A stretch of 47,245 bases of DNA from the NCBI GenBank assembly GCA_947464595.1, contig CANHXO010000005.1:1-47245 (forward strand). The letters are read 5' to 3'. The stretch is from Cytophagaceae bacterium. Lineage in GTDB: Bacteria > Bacteroidota > Bacteroidia > Cytophagales > Spirosomataceae. The notes beneath the pieces are model-generated. The model did not search any database and was not told where the DNA came from. It saw nothing but the letters and a program-made list of their open reading frames with translations. Below are positions 36,185-45,042 of the stretch, piece after piece. Each line of letters opens with the position of its first letter. Positions within the stretch are counted from its first letter, which is position 1. The position numbers were made by a program, and so were the translations under genes.

Positions 36185-38806
36185 ATGCTTGAATCGATTA
36201 AAGGCTTTTGGCTTAGGACTAAAATCAAAATTTCGGAAGGGATGATTTGGTTGGTAGTCTTGTTAGATCAAGCGCTATTAAAAGTCCTAGGGGAAAGAAA
36301 GTATACTTGGCTTATCGGTTATGGCAATCTAACTAAAGTATTAATTGAGGCTTATTACCGTCGATTAAAAGCCTATTATGATGCACATGTCGATAAGGAA
36401 TCTGCCTATTATCGGCCCATCGTTAAGGTTTGGAAATTTACAGCAAAAGTTGGCCTATTTGTTTTAATCTATTTATTTGTCATTAAAACCAATGTATTTT
36501 GGTTGACCGGCGAAATGCCATCGGTGGATGATTTACAAAATCCTAAACTATCTCAAGCCTCGGAGATTTATTCCGCAGACGGTGTATTATTAGGCAAGTA
36601 TTTTGCTGAAAATAGAACTCCTATTCGTGATTTTAAATTACTCTCTCCACACCTTGTTCAAGCGCTGGTCGCCACAGAAGATGCTCGATTTTATGAACAT
36701 ACAGGCATTGATTTTCAAGCATGGGCCGGTGTAGTAGTCGGCATGGTAAAAGGAGGCGATCGTGGAGGTGGGAGTACTATTTCCCAACAATTAGCCAAAA
36801 ATCTCTTTAAAACGCGGACCAAAAAAGGTTTTTTCAAAACGGGAATTTTAGGATACATTCCCGGATTAAATAAATTGATTTATAAATCCAAAGAATGGGT
36901 GACTGCAATCAATTTAGAAAGGTTTTATACGAAAGATGAAATTATCCTTTGGTACTTAAATACGGTCGATTACGGAAACAATGCCTATGGAATTAAAGTG
37001 GCGGCCAAGACGTATTTTAACACGAGTGCGGATAGTTTAAATGTTCAAGAAGCAGCTATTTTAATAGGGCTACAAAAAGCAACAACTACGTATAATCCAA
37101 CCCGTTATGATGGAAAGCCTTTGGCTGAAAATAAGGCATGGAAGCGTAGAAATGTGGTTTTATCTCAAATGGTTAAGGCAGGTTATTTGAAAAAAATGGC
37201 GTATGATTCGTTGGCCAAATTACCTATCGTTCTGCACCCGAATGAAGAGTCACCCTACGATGGAACAGGAAATTATTTTAAGGTGGCTGTAGCCAGATTC
37301 ATTAATGATTGGGCCAAAGAAAATGAAATGGAAGTGGATCTTTATCGGGATGGTTTAAAGATTATGACGACGATTGATTCACGTTTACAAATGCATGCAG
37401 AAGAAGCAGTAGAGGGGGGAATGCGAAATATTCAGAAATCGTTTGATAACCATTGGACCGGTCAAAATCCTTGGGTCGATGAACGTGGAGTTGAGATTGT
37501 AGGTTTCATCGATACGGTTGCTAAACGGACGGATTATTATAAAGCGTTGACTAAAAGATTTCCAACAAGTCCTGATTCAGTTTGGCATTACATGAAAAAT
37601 GTGAAGCGAGACATGTGGATTTATTCAAGAAATGCCTTGGGTGAGGAGAAAAGAAGTATGAGCTCGATTGATTCGATCAATTATTATAAGCGTTTTTTAC
37701 AGTCAGGTATGATGACTCTAGACCCTTATACCGGCCATATTAAGGCTTGGGTGGGTGGATTGGATTTCAAGTATTTCAAATACGATCATGTGAAGCAAAG
37801 CAAACGCCAACCCGGTTCAACTTTCAAGCCCTTTGTATATACAGCAGCAATCGATGGCCCTAAAGATTTATCACCTTGTTATATGGTGAAAGATGAGCCC
37901 TTTGAGATTGAAGTGGAGGAAAAAGGCGAAAAAAAGATATGGCGACCATCGAATGCAGATGGTACTTTTTCTTACATGATGATGCCGCTTCGCCGCGCAT
38001 TAGCTAAGAGTATAAATTCGGTGGCTGCTCGATTAACGAATGAAGTAGGGGCGGATACGGTTATGTATTATGCGCAAAAAATGGGAATTAAAAGTCCTCT
38101 GAAGCCGGTTGCTTCTATTGGACTTGGTTCATTTGACGTTTCGCTGTATGAGATGATTGGTGCCTATTCAGCTTTTGTCAATGAAGGAATTCATGTAGAA
38201 CCTATGATTATCCAAGAAATAAAGGATCAAAATGGCAAAGTATTGCAAAATTTTGAACCCATTTCTTTCCGGGTGATTCGAAAAGAATCGGCTCAATTAG
38301 TTCGCTCCATGCTGGAGGGGGTCATTCACGAGGGGGGGACCGCTAGTTCCTTGCTTTGGTCGGATGGAGAGGTACTTCTGCCTACTGAAAATAGATATGC
38401 ACATAATTTTGCTGGGAAAACAGGAACCACATCGAACCATTCGGATGGCTGGTTTATTGGCATGACGTCCAATTTAATTTCGGGAGTATGGGTAGGAGGA
38501 GATGATCGTTCGATACATTTTCGAACGAGTGCTTTGGGTGAAGGGGCAAAAACAGCCCTGCCGATTTACAAGCGATTTATGATTCGGGTCGTTAAGGATC
38601 CTGCTTTAGCTATGTATAAGCCGGTGCCTTTTGATAAATTAGATCGGCGTGTCGTTAAAAAAGATTTTGATTGCCAAGGCTCTTATAGTACATTACCTGA
38701 TTCTTTACAGGTGACGGATGCTGAACTTGATTCTTTGAATGCTTTAATGGATGATTCAAATGCGGAAGAAACTAAGCCTGATTCAATCCCTAAAGGGCCT
38801 CAATAA
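36185..38806 (+). CDS. Penicillin-binding protein 1A (bifunctional transglycosylase/transpeptidase)
   Basis: An 873-residue class A PBP. A cytoplasmic N-terminus of about 85 residues precedes one membrane helix (86-106). The GT51 domain contains the catalytic Glu165 in ATEDARFYEHTG and the GGGSTISQQLAKNLF block. The transpeptidase domain has SxxK at Ser545-Lys548 (QPGSTFKPF), SxN in AKSINS and KTG at 745 (GKTGTTSNHSDGW). The C-terminus is Asp/Ser-rich. It polymerises and cross-links peptidoglycan at the inner membrane. The long N-terminal cytoplasmic extension with YYRRLKAYYDAH is unlike the short tail of E. coli PBP1A and is seen in related Bacteroidota proteins. hemF begins 1 base after the stop. 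Confidence 0.95.
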   Translation: MLESIKGFWLRTKIKISEGMIWLVVLLDQALLKVLGERKYTWLIGYGNLTKVLIEAYYRRLKAYYDAHVDKESAYYRPIVKVWKFTAKVGLFVLIYLFVIKTNVFWLTGEMPSVDDLQNPKLSQASEIYSADGVLLGKYFAENRTPIRDFKLLSPHLVQALVATEDARFYEHTGIDFQAWAGVVVGMVKGGDRGGGSTISQQLAKNLFKTRTKKGFFKTGILGYIPGLNKLIYKSKEWVTAINLERFYTKDEIILWYLNTVDYGNNAYGIKVAAKTYFNTSADSLNVQEAAILIGLQKATTTYNPTRYDGKPLAENKAWKRRNVVLSQMVKAGYLKKMAYDSLAKLPIVLHPNEESPYDGTGNYFKVAVARFINDWAKENEMEVDLYRDGLKIMTTIDSRLQMHAEEAVEGGMRNIQKSFDNHWTGQNPWVDERGVEIVGFIDTVAKRTDYYKALTKRFPTSPDSVWHYMKNVKRDMWIYSRNALGEEKRSMSSIDSINYYKRFLQSGMMTLDPYTGHIKAWVGGLDFKYFKYDHVKQSKRQPGSTFKPFVYTAAIDGPKDLSPCYMVKDEPFEIEVEEKGEKKIWRPSNADGTFSYMMMPLRRALAKSINSVAARLTNEVGADTVMYYAQKMGIKSPLKPVASIGLGSFDVSLYEMIGAYSAFVNEGIHVEPMIIQEIKDQNGKVLQNFEPISFRVIRKESAQLVRSMLEGVIHEGGTASSLLWSDGEVLLPTENRYAHNFAGKTGTTSNHSDGWFIGMTSNLISGVWVGGDDRSIHFRTSALGEGAKTALPIYKRFMIRVVKDPALAMYKPVPFDKLDRRVVKKDFDCQGSYSTLPDSLQVTDAELDSLNALMDDSNAEETKPDSIPKGPQ

Positions 38807-38807
38807 G

Positions 38808-39704
38808 ATGGAACAGATCGAAATTGTCGAATATTTCAAATCCTTACAAGATCAAATTTGTGCGGGCATAGCAAAAGCAGATGGCCAAGGCACTTTTAAG
38901 GAAGATGCATGGAAGCGAGCTGAAGGAGGAGGGGGACAATCGAGAGTTATCGAACATGGAAGAATTCTAGAAAAAGCCGGTGTTAATTTTTCCGCTGTTC
39001 ACGGCCCTTTACATCCTAAAATGGTAACAAGCCTAGATGTCAAAGAGGAAGTTGAATTTATGGCCACAGGAGTTTCCATCGTCATGCATCCCTTCAATCC
39101 TTGGGTACCCATCATTCACATGAATGTTCGTTATTTCGAATTGAGCAATGGCCAAAATTGGTTTGGTGGTGGCATCGATTTAACTCCCCATCTCATCATT
39201 CCGGAACAGGCTAAGTGGTTTCATCAGCAATTGAAATCGGCCTGTGACTTATTTGATTCGACTTATTACCCTACCTATAAAAATTGGGCTGATGATTATT
39301 TCTTTAGTCCTCATCGTGGGGAAACGCGCGGTGTGGGTGGGATATTTTTTGATTATTTGAAATCAAATTCTACCTCAGAAAAAGAAAAAACCTTTGACTT
39401 TGTTAAAAAAATAGGTGAGTCTTTTGTACCTATATATAGCCATTTGATGGGTTTAAATGCGGATAAACCTTTTGGCCAAGAAGAAAAAGACTTTCAGTTA
39501 TTACGGAGGGGCCGATATGTTGAATTTAATTTAGTCCACGACCGAGGAACTAAATTTGGCTTAGAAACGAACGGTCGTACAGAATCGATTCTGATGAGCA
39601 TGCCTCCCATGGCTTCTTGGGAATACATGTATGATTCATCTCAATTCCCTGAGGGGCAAAAAACAATTGATTTATTGAAGAAGGGCGTTAATTGGCTTGC
39701 TTAG
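38808..39704 (+). CDS. hemF: Oxygen-dependent coproporphyrinogen III oxidase
   Basis: A 298-residue protein from ATG 38808, just 1 base after the PBP1A stop. An upstream ATG in the same frame (38751) lies inside the PBP gene and would add a non-homologous tail. Diagnostic motifs: GGGGQSRVIEHG, HMNVRYFEL, WFGGGIDLTPH, RGVGGIFFDYL and the C-terminal RRGRYVEFNLVHDRGTKFGL. HemF converts coproporphyrinogen III to protoporphyrinogen IX with O2 as electron acceptor, so the organism makes haem aerobically. No other haem gene is in the window. Confidence 0.96.
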   Translation: MEQIEIVEYFKSLQDQICAGIAKADGQGTFKEDAWKRAEGGGGQSRVIEHGRILEKAGVNFSAVHGPLHPKMVTSLDVKEEVEFMATGVSIVMHPFNPWVPIIHMNVRYFELSNGQNWFGGGIDLTPHLIIPEQAKWFHQQLKSACDLFDSTYYPTYKNWADDYFFSPHRGETRGVGGIFFDYLKSNSTSEKEKTFDFVKKIGESFVPIYSHLMGLNADKPFGQEEKDFQLLRRGRYVEFNLVHDRGTKFGLETNGRTESILMSMPPMASWEYMYDSSQFPEGQKTIDLLKKGVNWLA

Positions 39705-39878
39705 TGGATCAATTAATTTATGCTTTTACCTGCTTGCTTTCTTGCGGCTTGTATAATTTTTTTGTATCTCGTTAAAATTAAATTTTAGAAATATTTTTTA
39801 TCATTTTTTAGGGGTTCGTTGAACTTAAGGAACTCTATCTATTATTGTGTTTTAACTATTGATATTAATCATATTTAG

Positions 39879-40436
39879 ATGAATTATTTGGATCAACCAG
39901 ATGATAAATTGTGTGAGTTACTATTTGAAGGCGATACGAAGGCCTTTGAGGTGATCTATACTAAATATTTTAAATATTTATATCGGTATGTACATCACTC
40001 ATTAGGCTCTAAAGAGGATTCTGAAGAAATTTTACATGATTTATTCTTAAGCATTTGGCAAAATCGATCGAACAAGCTGATTTTAGATTTAAGAGTTTAC
40101 TTGTATGTTTCAGCAAGAAATTTGATCAATAGACACTTGAGGAGTAAGATTAATTTTTCTAAGTATAAAGAGTTTGAGCTGTTGCATAAGGTGTATAGTA
40201 GCAATGATTCTGAGTCCATCACCAATTCAAAAGATTTTCATATTCGTTTAAATTTTATCTTAGATTCGATGTCTGAAAAAACCGCCAAAGTATTCAGAAT
40301 GAGTAAAATAGAAGAAATTTCTGTAAAAAAGATTTCAGAGCAGCTTGATATTTCAGAAAAGGCGGTTGAATATCATATTACTAAATCTCAAAAGATTTTA
40401 AAGGAAAAATTCAAAGACTTTTATTCAGCAAATTAA
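39879..40436 (+). CDS. ECF-family RNA polymerase sigma factor (FecI-like)
   Basis: A 185-residue protein of the sigma-70 ECF group. Region 2 (about 15-90) has AFEVIYTKYFKYLYRYVHH and EEILHDLFLSIWQ; region 4 (about 125-180) has MSEKTAKVFRMSKIEEISVKKISEQLDISEKAVEYHITKSQKIL, the helix-turn-helix that reads the -35 element. No region 1.1 or 3. It heads a locus with a FecR anti-sigma gene 10 bases downstream, then susC and susD, the classical FecI/FecR arrangement in Bacteroidota. It likely activates the susCD promoter on release. The 174-base gap before it is AT-rich, with no clear consensus promoter. Confidence 0.95.
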   Translation: MNYLDQPDDKLCELLFEGDTKAFEVIYTKYFKYLYRYVHHSLGSKEDSEEILHDLFLSIWQNRSNKLILDLRVYLYVSARNLINRHLRSKINFSKYKEFELLHKVYSSNDSESITNSKDFHIRLNFILDSMSEKTAKVFRMSKIEEISVKKISEQLDISEKAVEYHITKSQKILKEKFKDFYSAN

Positions 40437-40446
40437 ATATTATACA

Positions 40447-41427
40447 ATGACTAATAAGGAATTTGATTCACTTAGTGAAAAATTCATTCAGGGAAAATGT
40501 TCGAAAGAAGACATAATGCTTTTGCAACAATTGTCGGAGGATAACTTAAAATTTTCAGATGAATCCAATTTGGAAAACGGTTTAAATTCACAAGAAATAG
40601 TTTGGGATCAATTGGATTTGGGTAAAAAATCAATCCTTCAAGTTAAAAAATATTGGCTTGTTTCTGGCTTAGCAGCATCTATATTCATATTTTTTGGTCT
40701 ATTGGTAGGTTGGAATTTTAATAAACAAGATGAATTGGTTACTGTTCCACGCATAGGGGTTGAGACTAAAAATAATGCCAATTCCTTGCAAAAAATTACG
40801 TTGCCTGATGGAAGTCATGTATTATTAGGTAAAAACGCTCACATCTTAGTGGCAGAAAATTTTGGTGTTAAAACAAGAACGGTATATCTAACTGGTGAGG
40901 CTTTTTTTACAGTAACTAAAAATGAAAAAATTCCCTTTTTAGTTCATGTAGATAATTTGATCACCGAAGTTATAGGAACTTCCTTTAAGATAAGTAAACC
41001 ATCGCTTGATAAAATGATTGAGGTATCGGTTAAAACGGGTAAAGTGTCGGTTTATACCCATGATCAAAAATCAAGCAATAAATCCAATGGCGTTATTATT
41101 ACGCCCAATCAAAAAGCTATTTTTAACACAGTCAGTAAGACCATCAATGAAAGTATTGTCGATACACCTCTCATTATTTTGCAGAATATAAAAAAATCAG
41201 ATTTTGCATTTGATGATGCAAATGTCAATGTAATTTTTAATCGAATGCAGCAGATTTATGGCATCGAAATTATTAAAGTAAATTCGAATATCAATCAATG
41301 TGTGTTTACAGGTGACTTAAACGGCTTAGACATGTTTAAGCAATTGGAGTTTATCTGCTCATCCATTAATGCAAATTATGAAGTTCGAGGCTCGTCTATT
41401 TTTATCAATGGCGAGGGTTGTAAATAA
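40447..41427 (+). CDS. FecR-family anti-sigma factor
   Basis: A 326-residue bitopic inner-membrane protein. Residues 1-68 are cytoplasmic and bind the sigma factor; one membrane helix spans about 69-90; the periplasmic part carries the FecR domain (ITLPDGSHVLLGKNAHI, TRTVYLTGEAFFTV, IGTSFKI) and a C-terminal DUF4974 domain (FAFDDANVNVIFNRMQQIYGI, CVFTGDLNGL) that contacts the STN domain of SusC-type receptors. It is proposed to hold the ECF factor until receptor signalling. It lies 10 bases after the sigma gene, so the two are co-transcribed. Confidence 0.95.
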   Translation: MTNKEFDSLSEKFIQGKCSKEDIMLLQQLSEDNLKFSDESNLENGLNSQEIVWDQLDLGKKSILQVKKYWLVSGLAASIFIFFGLLVGWNFNKQDELVTVPRIGVETKNNANSLQKITLPDGSHVLLGKNAHILVAENFGVKTRTVYLTGEAFFTVTKNEKIPFLVHVDNLITEVIGTSFKISKPSLDKMIEVSVKTGKVSVYTHDQKSSNKSNGVIITPNQKAIFNTVSKTINESIVDTPLIILQNIKKSDFAFDDANVNVIFNRMQQIYGIEIIKVNSNINQCVFTGDLNGLDMFKQLEFICSSINANYEVRGSSIFINGEGCK

Positions 41428-41483
41428 GTTTAACTAATAAAACCGTTTTAAAATATGGAAAAATAGAAGAAATGAAAAATAAA

Positions 41484-41513
41484 TAGTCGGCAATGCGTCA
41501 ACATTTTCGACTA
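41484..41513 (+). other. Hairpin A in the susC leader region
   Basis: TAGTCG (41484-41489) pairs exactly with CGACTA (41508-41513); a G-T wobble and one C-T mismatch follow, then AATG (41492-41495) pairs with CATT (41502-41505) around a six-base loop. No T-run follows, so it is not an obvious terminator. It lies 3 bases upstream of the three-way junction element. Confidence 0.45.
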
Positions 41514-41515
41514 AA

Positions 41516-41563
41516 ATGTACTCATTCATGATGATTGAATGTTTTCGTTAGACGAAAGTACAT
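41516..41563 (+). other. Possible three-way-junction RNA structure upstream of susC
   Basis: Three perfect stems meet with at most two unpaired bases: P1 ATGTACT (41516-41522) with AGTACAT (41557-41563); P2 CATTCA (41523-41528) with TGAATG (41536-41541); P3 TTCG (41544-41547) with CGAA (41553-41556). An alternative stem, ACTCAT (41520-41525) with ATGAGT (41562-41567), excludes P1. It ends 40 bases before the susC ATG. Function is unknown; a regulatory leader is an inference. Confidence 0.45.
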
Positions 41564-41603
41564 GAGTTATTGATCTTGAAAAAACCTTTAACAATGTAAA
41601 ATT

Positions 41604-44600
41604 ATGAACATAAAATACAAATCTCCAAGATTACTTATAAGAGTTATGAAAATTTCCTTACAACAACTTTTTCTGAGCTTACTATTTTGCACATTTGCCA
41701 ATGCACATGCTGTATTAAGTCAGGAGGGCTTAATAGAAACAGTTACGATTCAGGCTGAAAATGCTCAGATAAAGCGCGTCCTTTCATTAATTGAAAAACA
41801 AGTCGATTACCGTTTTATCTACAGTTCAAACACGATTAACATAAATAAAAAAGTCAGTTTGAATGTGACTAAGAAAAAACTGGAGGAAGTTCTTAATGAC
41901 TTATTTAAATTATTAGATATTCAATATTCGGTTCGCGACAAAAGAATTTTATTAAGAAGTAATAATCTTTTGGGAGCGACAACGAGTATAAGTAACAACC
42001 CAATGCTTGACAAACCTATAAAAGGTAGTATAAAGGATGAAAATGGCCAGGCTTTGCCCGGAGTTAGTATTCAAGTGCAAGGTACCAATCAAGGTACTCA
42101 GACAGATGCTAATGGTAACTTTTCTTTTACTTCCTTGGAGGATAAAGAAGTATTGGTCGTTTCATTTGTTGGCTATATCACTCAAAAAATTGCGGTAGGT
42201 AATAAATCTCAATTTGATATTTCTTTAATACCTGACAATAAATCATTGGATGAAGTAATCGTTGTTGGTTATGGAACACAAAGAAAAAGCGATTTGACTG
42301 GAGCGGTTGGAACTATAAAAACAGATGCCATTCAAGAGCGTAGATCTGCGTCCTTAAACCAAGCAATTGCTGGTAGAGTCACTGGGGTGAACGTTTCAGT
42401 TAACTCGGGTAGACCTGGAGGTCGAGCTAATATTCGTATCAGAGGAAATACTTCCGTGAGTGTTGCAAACAATCCTTTGTATGTGATTGATGGAATTATT
42501 TTGAATGCTTCGGATTTAGCTAATGGTAGTACCCCGATTGATTATTTGAATGCCAACGATGTATCCAATATTGAGATTTTAAAAGATGCTTCTGCAACGG
42601 CTATTTATGGAGCAAGGGGTGCCAATGGGGTTATTTTGGTTACCACAAAAAGAGGTAGTCAAGAAGGTGGAAGAATCAGTTATGATACTGATTTTAGTGT
42701 AGGTGTCTTGCCTAAAAAAATCCCTTTATTGAATGCGACAGAGTTTTTGTATGTAGAAGATCAGGCGTATTTAAATGCGAAAAAATATGATCCAGTTGGC
42801 TTTGCCGGTGGAAAATATGTGAATCCTGCCACTAAGAGAACTAACCCTTTATTATTTGATTCTAGCGGTAAGCCTTTGTATAATACAGATTGGCAAGATG
42901 AAGCTTTTAGAAATGCATTAACTCAGAATCATCAATTGGCCTTTACTGGGGGGAATTCAAAAGAAAATTATGGTTTATACTTAGGATATCGAAATGAAGA
43001 TGGACTTGTTAATGCTTCTTGGTTAAAACGATATTCAGCACGTTTTGTCATGGATAGCCAAATTAAATCTTGGATTAAAATTGGTGGAAGTTTAAGTTAT
43101 AATGATCAAAGTGAAAGTCAAGTAGATCCTTTAGGGGGTGGTGGTATTATCACTATGCGTCAAGTATTGGAGGCGCTTCCAATTGTTCCCGTTAAATATC
43201 CTGATGGAAGATGGGGAAGTAATGAGGATTATGCTGGAATGGAAGGTGGCGGTAGCCCTATTCAAGTTTCGGAGGAAAGATTATACTATTTAAAGACACA
43301 ATCATTATTAGGAAACGTATACTCAAATATTAATTTGGCCAAAGGCTTGGAATTAAGAACTACGGTGGGTGTCAATATTATCAATCAAGAAACGGATTAT
43401 TATGGTGGTAGAACTTTGAATTATATTTCTAGAAACCAAGGCGGAGACGCATCTTTAACGGCTGATCGTCATAATTCATGGCAAATTGAAAACTATTTGA
43501 CTTACAATAAGAAAATTTCTTCGGATCATTCCATTGTAGCTATGTTGGGACAAGCACTTCAGCATGTGGATCGTATGAATTTTACGGCAAGAGCTCAAAG
43601 ATTTCAAGATGATTATTTCCAATTCAATAACCTAGGAACAGGTGCTGTAACTCCAGCTTCTTCTTCTAGTGTTAGTGGGTATGGCTTAGATTCCTATTTT
43701 GGTCGATTTAACTACAATTTGAAGGATAAATACCTGGTGACTTTCACTGGTCGTGTAGATGGTTCTTCTAAATTTGGAGCAGCTAATCGATATGCCATTT
43801 TCCCATCAGCTGCATTGGCTTGGAAAGTAATCGAAGAAGATTTTATGCAAGATATTCCTGTGATTTCGAATCTTAAATTAAGGACTAGTTATGGAATTAC
43901 GGGTAACTCTGAAATCACGGCGTATCAATCTTTAGCTGGTTTGGGGAATTATGCGGTTATTTTTAATAATTCACGCCAAGTAGGTATAGGGATAAACCGA
44001 TTAGCAAATCCAGATTTACGTTGGGAAAAAACGGAGCAAATTGATGCTGGTTTAGAATTAGGCCTATTAAACAATAAAATCAATATTGAAGTTGATCTTT
44101 ACCGTAAATTGACCTCTGATATGTTATTAAGTGCTCCTGTACCTTCAAGTAGCGGTTTTACAACAGTTAGTCAAAATGTGGGAAGTATGGAAAATAGAGG
44201 AGTTGAATTTGCGATTAATTCAGTCAATGTGGCGAGTCCTAATTTCACATGGAATACTTCATTTAATATTTCATTTAACCAAAATAAGGTTATTGCGTTG
44301 ACTGGAGGAGCTGATATATTCCTAGGAAGAACAGTTGTTCGCGAAGGGGCACCTGTTGGCTCATTTTTTGGTTTTGTGCATCAAGGAACATGGAGTACAG
44401 CAGAAGAATCATTGGCTGCTAAGTATTTGAAAAAACCAGGTGATATTAAATACCAAGACACGAACAACGATGGTAAGGTAAATGATAATGATCGTGTGAT
44501 TATAGGAAAAGGTATTCCTGATAGTTTTGGGTCATTTATTAATACGTTTTCTTCCAATAACTTTGAGTTGATGATTGATCTTCAATTTATGAATGGCAAT

Positions 44601-45014
44601 GATGTTCTTTTTGGAAGTAAGCACTCCGCTGAAGATAGAGTTAGTATTGCCAATAGCTTTAAAACAGTTTTAAATGGTTGGACACCGACCAATCAAAGCT
44701 CAAGGCTTGCAGAATTACGACCTGTATCTGCTGGATATACTACGAACAATGATACAGATCGAATTCAGGACGGATCTTTTTTAAGGGGTAGGAATGCGAT
44801 GTTATCCTATAAGTTTCCTTCTGAGATTGCCAGAAAAATGAAGATGAGTCGATTGAGGGCATTTGTTTCTGTCCAAAATTTCTTTTTATCAACTAAATTT
44901 CAAGGATACGATCCTGAAGTTTCAACTTCTGGAGCTGCTTTTGATCAAGGATTAGATCTATATGCATATCCAAAGGCTAGAACATTTATGGTCGGCTTAA
45001 ATATAGGTTTATAA
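41604..45014 (+). CDS. SusC/RagA-family TonB-dependent outer-membrane transporter with STN signalling domain
   Basis: A 1136-residue protein. ATG 41604 is followed by a long n-region and a signal peptide ending near residue 40 (AVLSQ). Domains: STN (about 47-117: VTIQAENAQIKRVLSLIEKQ), a carboxypeptidase-D-like beta-sandwich (138-210: GSIKDENGQALPGVSIQV), the TonB-box-like DEVIVVGYGTQRK (216-228), plug (about 230-350: IRIRGNTSV, YVIDGI, EILKDASATAIYGARGANGVILVTT) and a 22-strand barrel to the end. It imports a large substrate with energy from TonB, together with SusD. The STN domain marks it as a signal-transducing receptor for the FecR protein encoded just upstream. Confidence 0.97.
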   Translation: MNIKYKSPRLLIRVMKISLQQLFLSLLFCTFANAHAVLSQEGLIETVTIQAENAQIKRVLSLIEKQVDYRFIYSSNTININKKVSLNVTKKKLEEVLNDLFKLLDIQYSVRDKRILLRSNNLLGATTSISNNPMLDKPIKGSIKDENGQALPGVSIQVQGTNQGTQTDANGNFSFTSLEDKEVLVVSFVGYITQKIAVGNKSQFDISLIPDNKSLDEVIVVGYGTQRKSDLTGAVGTIKTDAIQERRSASLNQAIAGRVTGVNVSVNSGRPGGRANIRIRGNTSVSVANNPLYVIDGIILNASDLANGSTPIDYLNANDVSNIEILKDASATAIYGARGANGVILVTTKRGSQEGGRISYDTDFSVGVLPKKIPLLNATEFLYVEDQAYLNAKKYDPVGFAGGKYVNPATKRTNPLLFDSSGKPLYNTDWQDEAFRNALTQNHQLAFTGGNSKENYGLYLGYRNEDGLVNASWLKRYSARFVMDSQIKSWIKIGGSLSYNDQSESQVDPLGGGGIITMRQVLEALPIVPVKYPDGRWGSNEDYAGMEGGGSPIQVSEERLYYLKTQSLLGNVYSNINLAKGLELRTTVGVNIINQETDYYGGRTLNYISRNQGGDASLTADRHNSWQIENYLTYNKKISSDHSIVAMLGQALQHVDRMNFTARAQRFQDDYFQFNNLGTGAVTPASSSSVSGYGLDSYFGRFNYNLKDKYLVTFTGRVDGSSKFGAANRYAIFPSAALAWKVIEEDFMQDIPVISNLKLRTSYGITGNSEITAYQSLAGLGNYAVIFNNSRQVGIGINRLANPDLRWEKTEQIDAGLELGLLNNKINIEVDLYRKLTSDMLLSAPVPSSSGFTTVSQNVGSMENRGVEFAINSVNVASPNFTWNTSFNISFNQNKVIALTGGADIFLGRTVVREGAPVGSFFGFVHQGTWSTAEESLAAKYLKKPGDIKYQDTNNDGKVNDNDRVIIGKGIPDSFGSFINTFSSNNFELMIDLQFMNGNDVLFGSKHSAEDRVSIANSFKTVLNGWTPTNQSSRLAELRPVSAGYTTNNDTDRIQDGSFLRGRNAMLSYKFPSEIARKMKMSRLRAFVSVQNFFLSTKFQGYDPEVSTSGAAFDQGLDLYAYPKARTFMVGLNIGL

Positions 45015-45042
45015 AAAAATATCAATTTTAAAATATAATACG

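Noticed and set aside
38751-38807. N-terminal extension of hemF
   Set aside because: It lies wholly inside the PBP1A coding end, has no HemF similarity, and ATG 38808 gives the normal protein.
39705-39878. Possible promoter or small RNA in the AT-rich gap before the sigma gene
   Set aside because: No TTTG/TAnnTTTG pair with proper spacing and no strong stem was found, only AT-rich sequence with short weak repeats.
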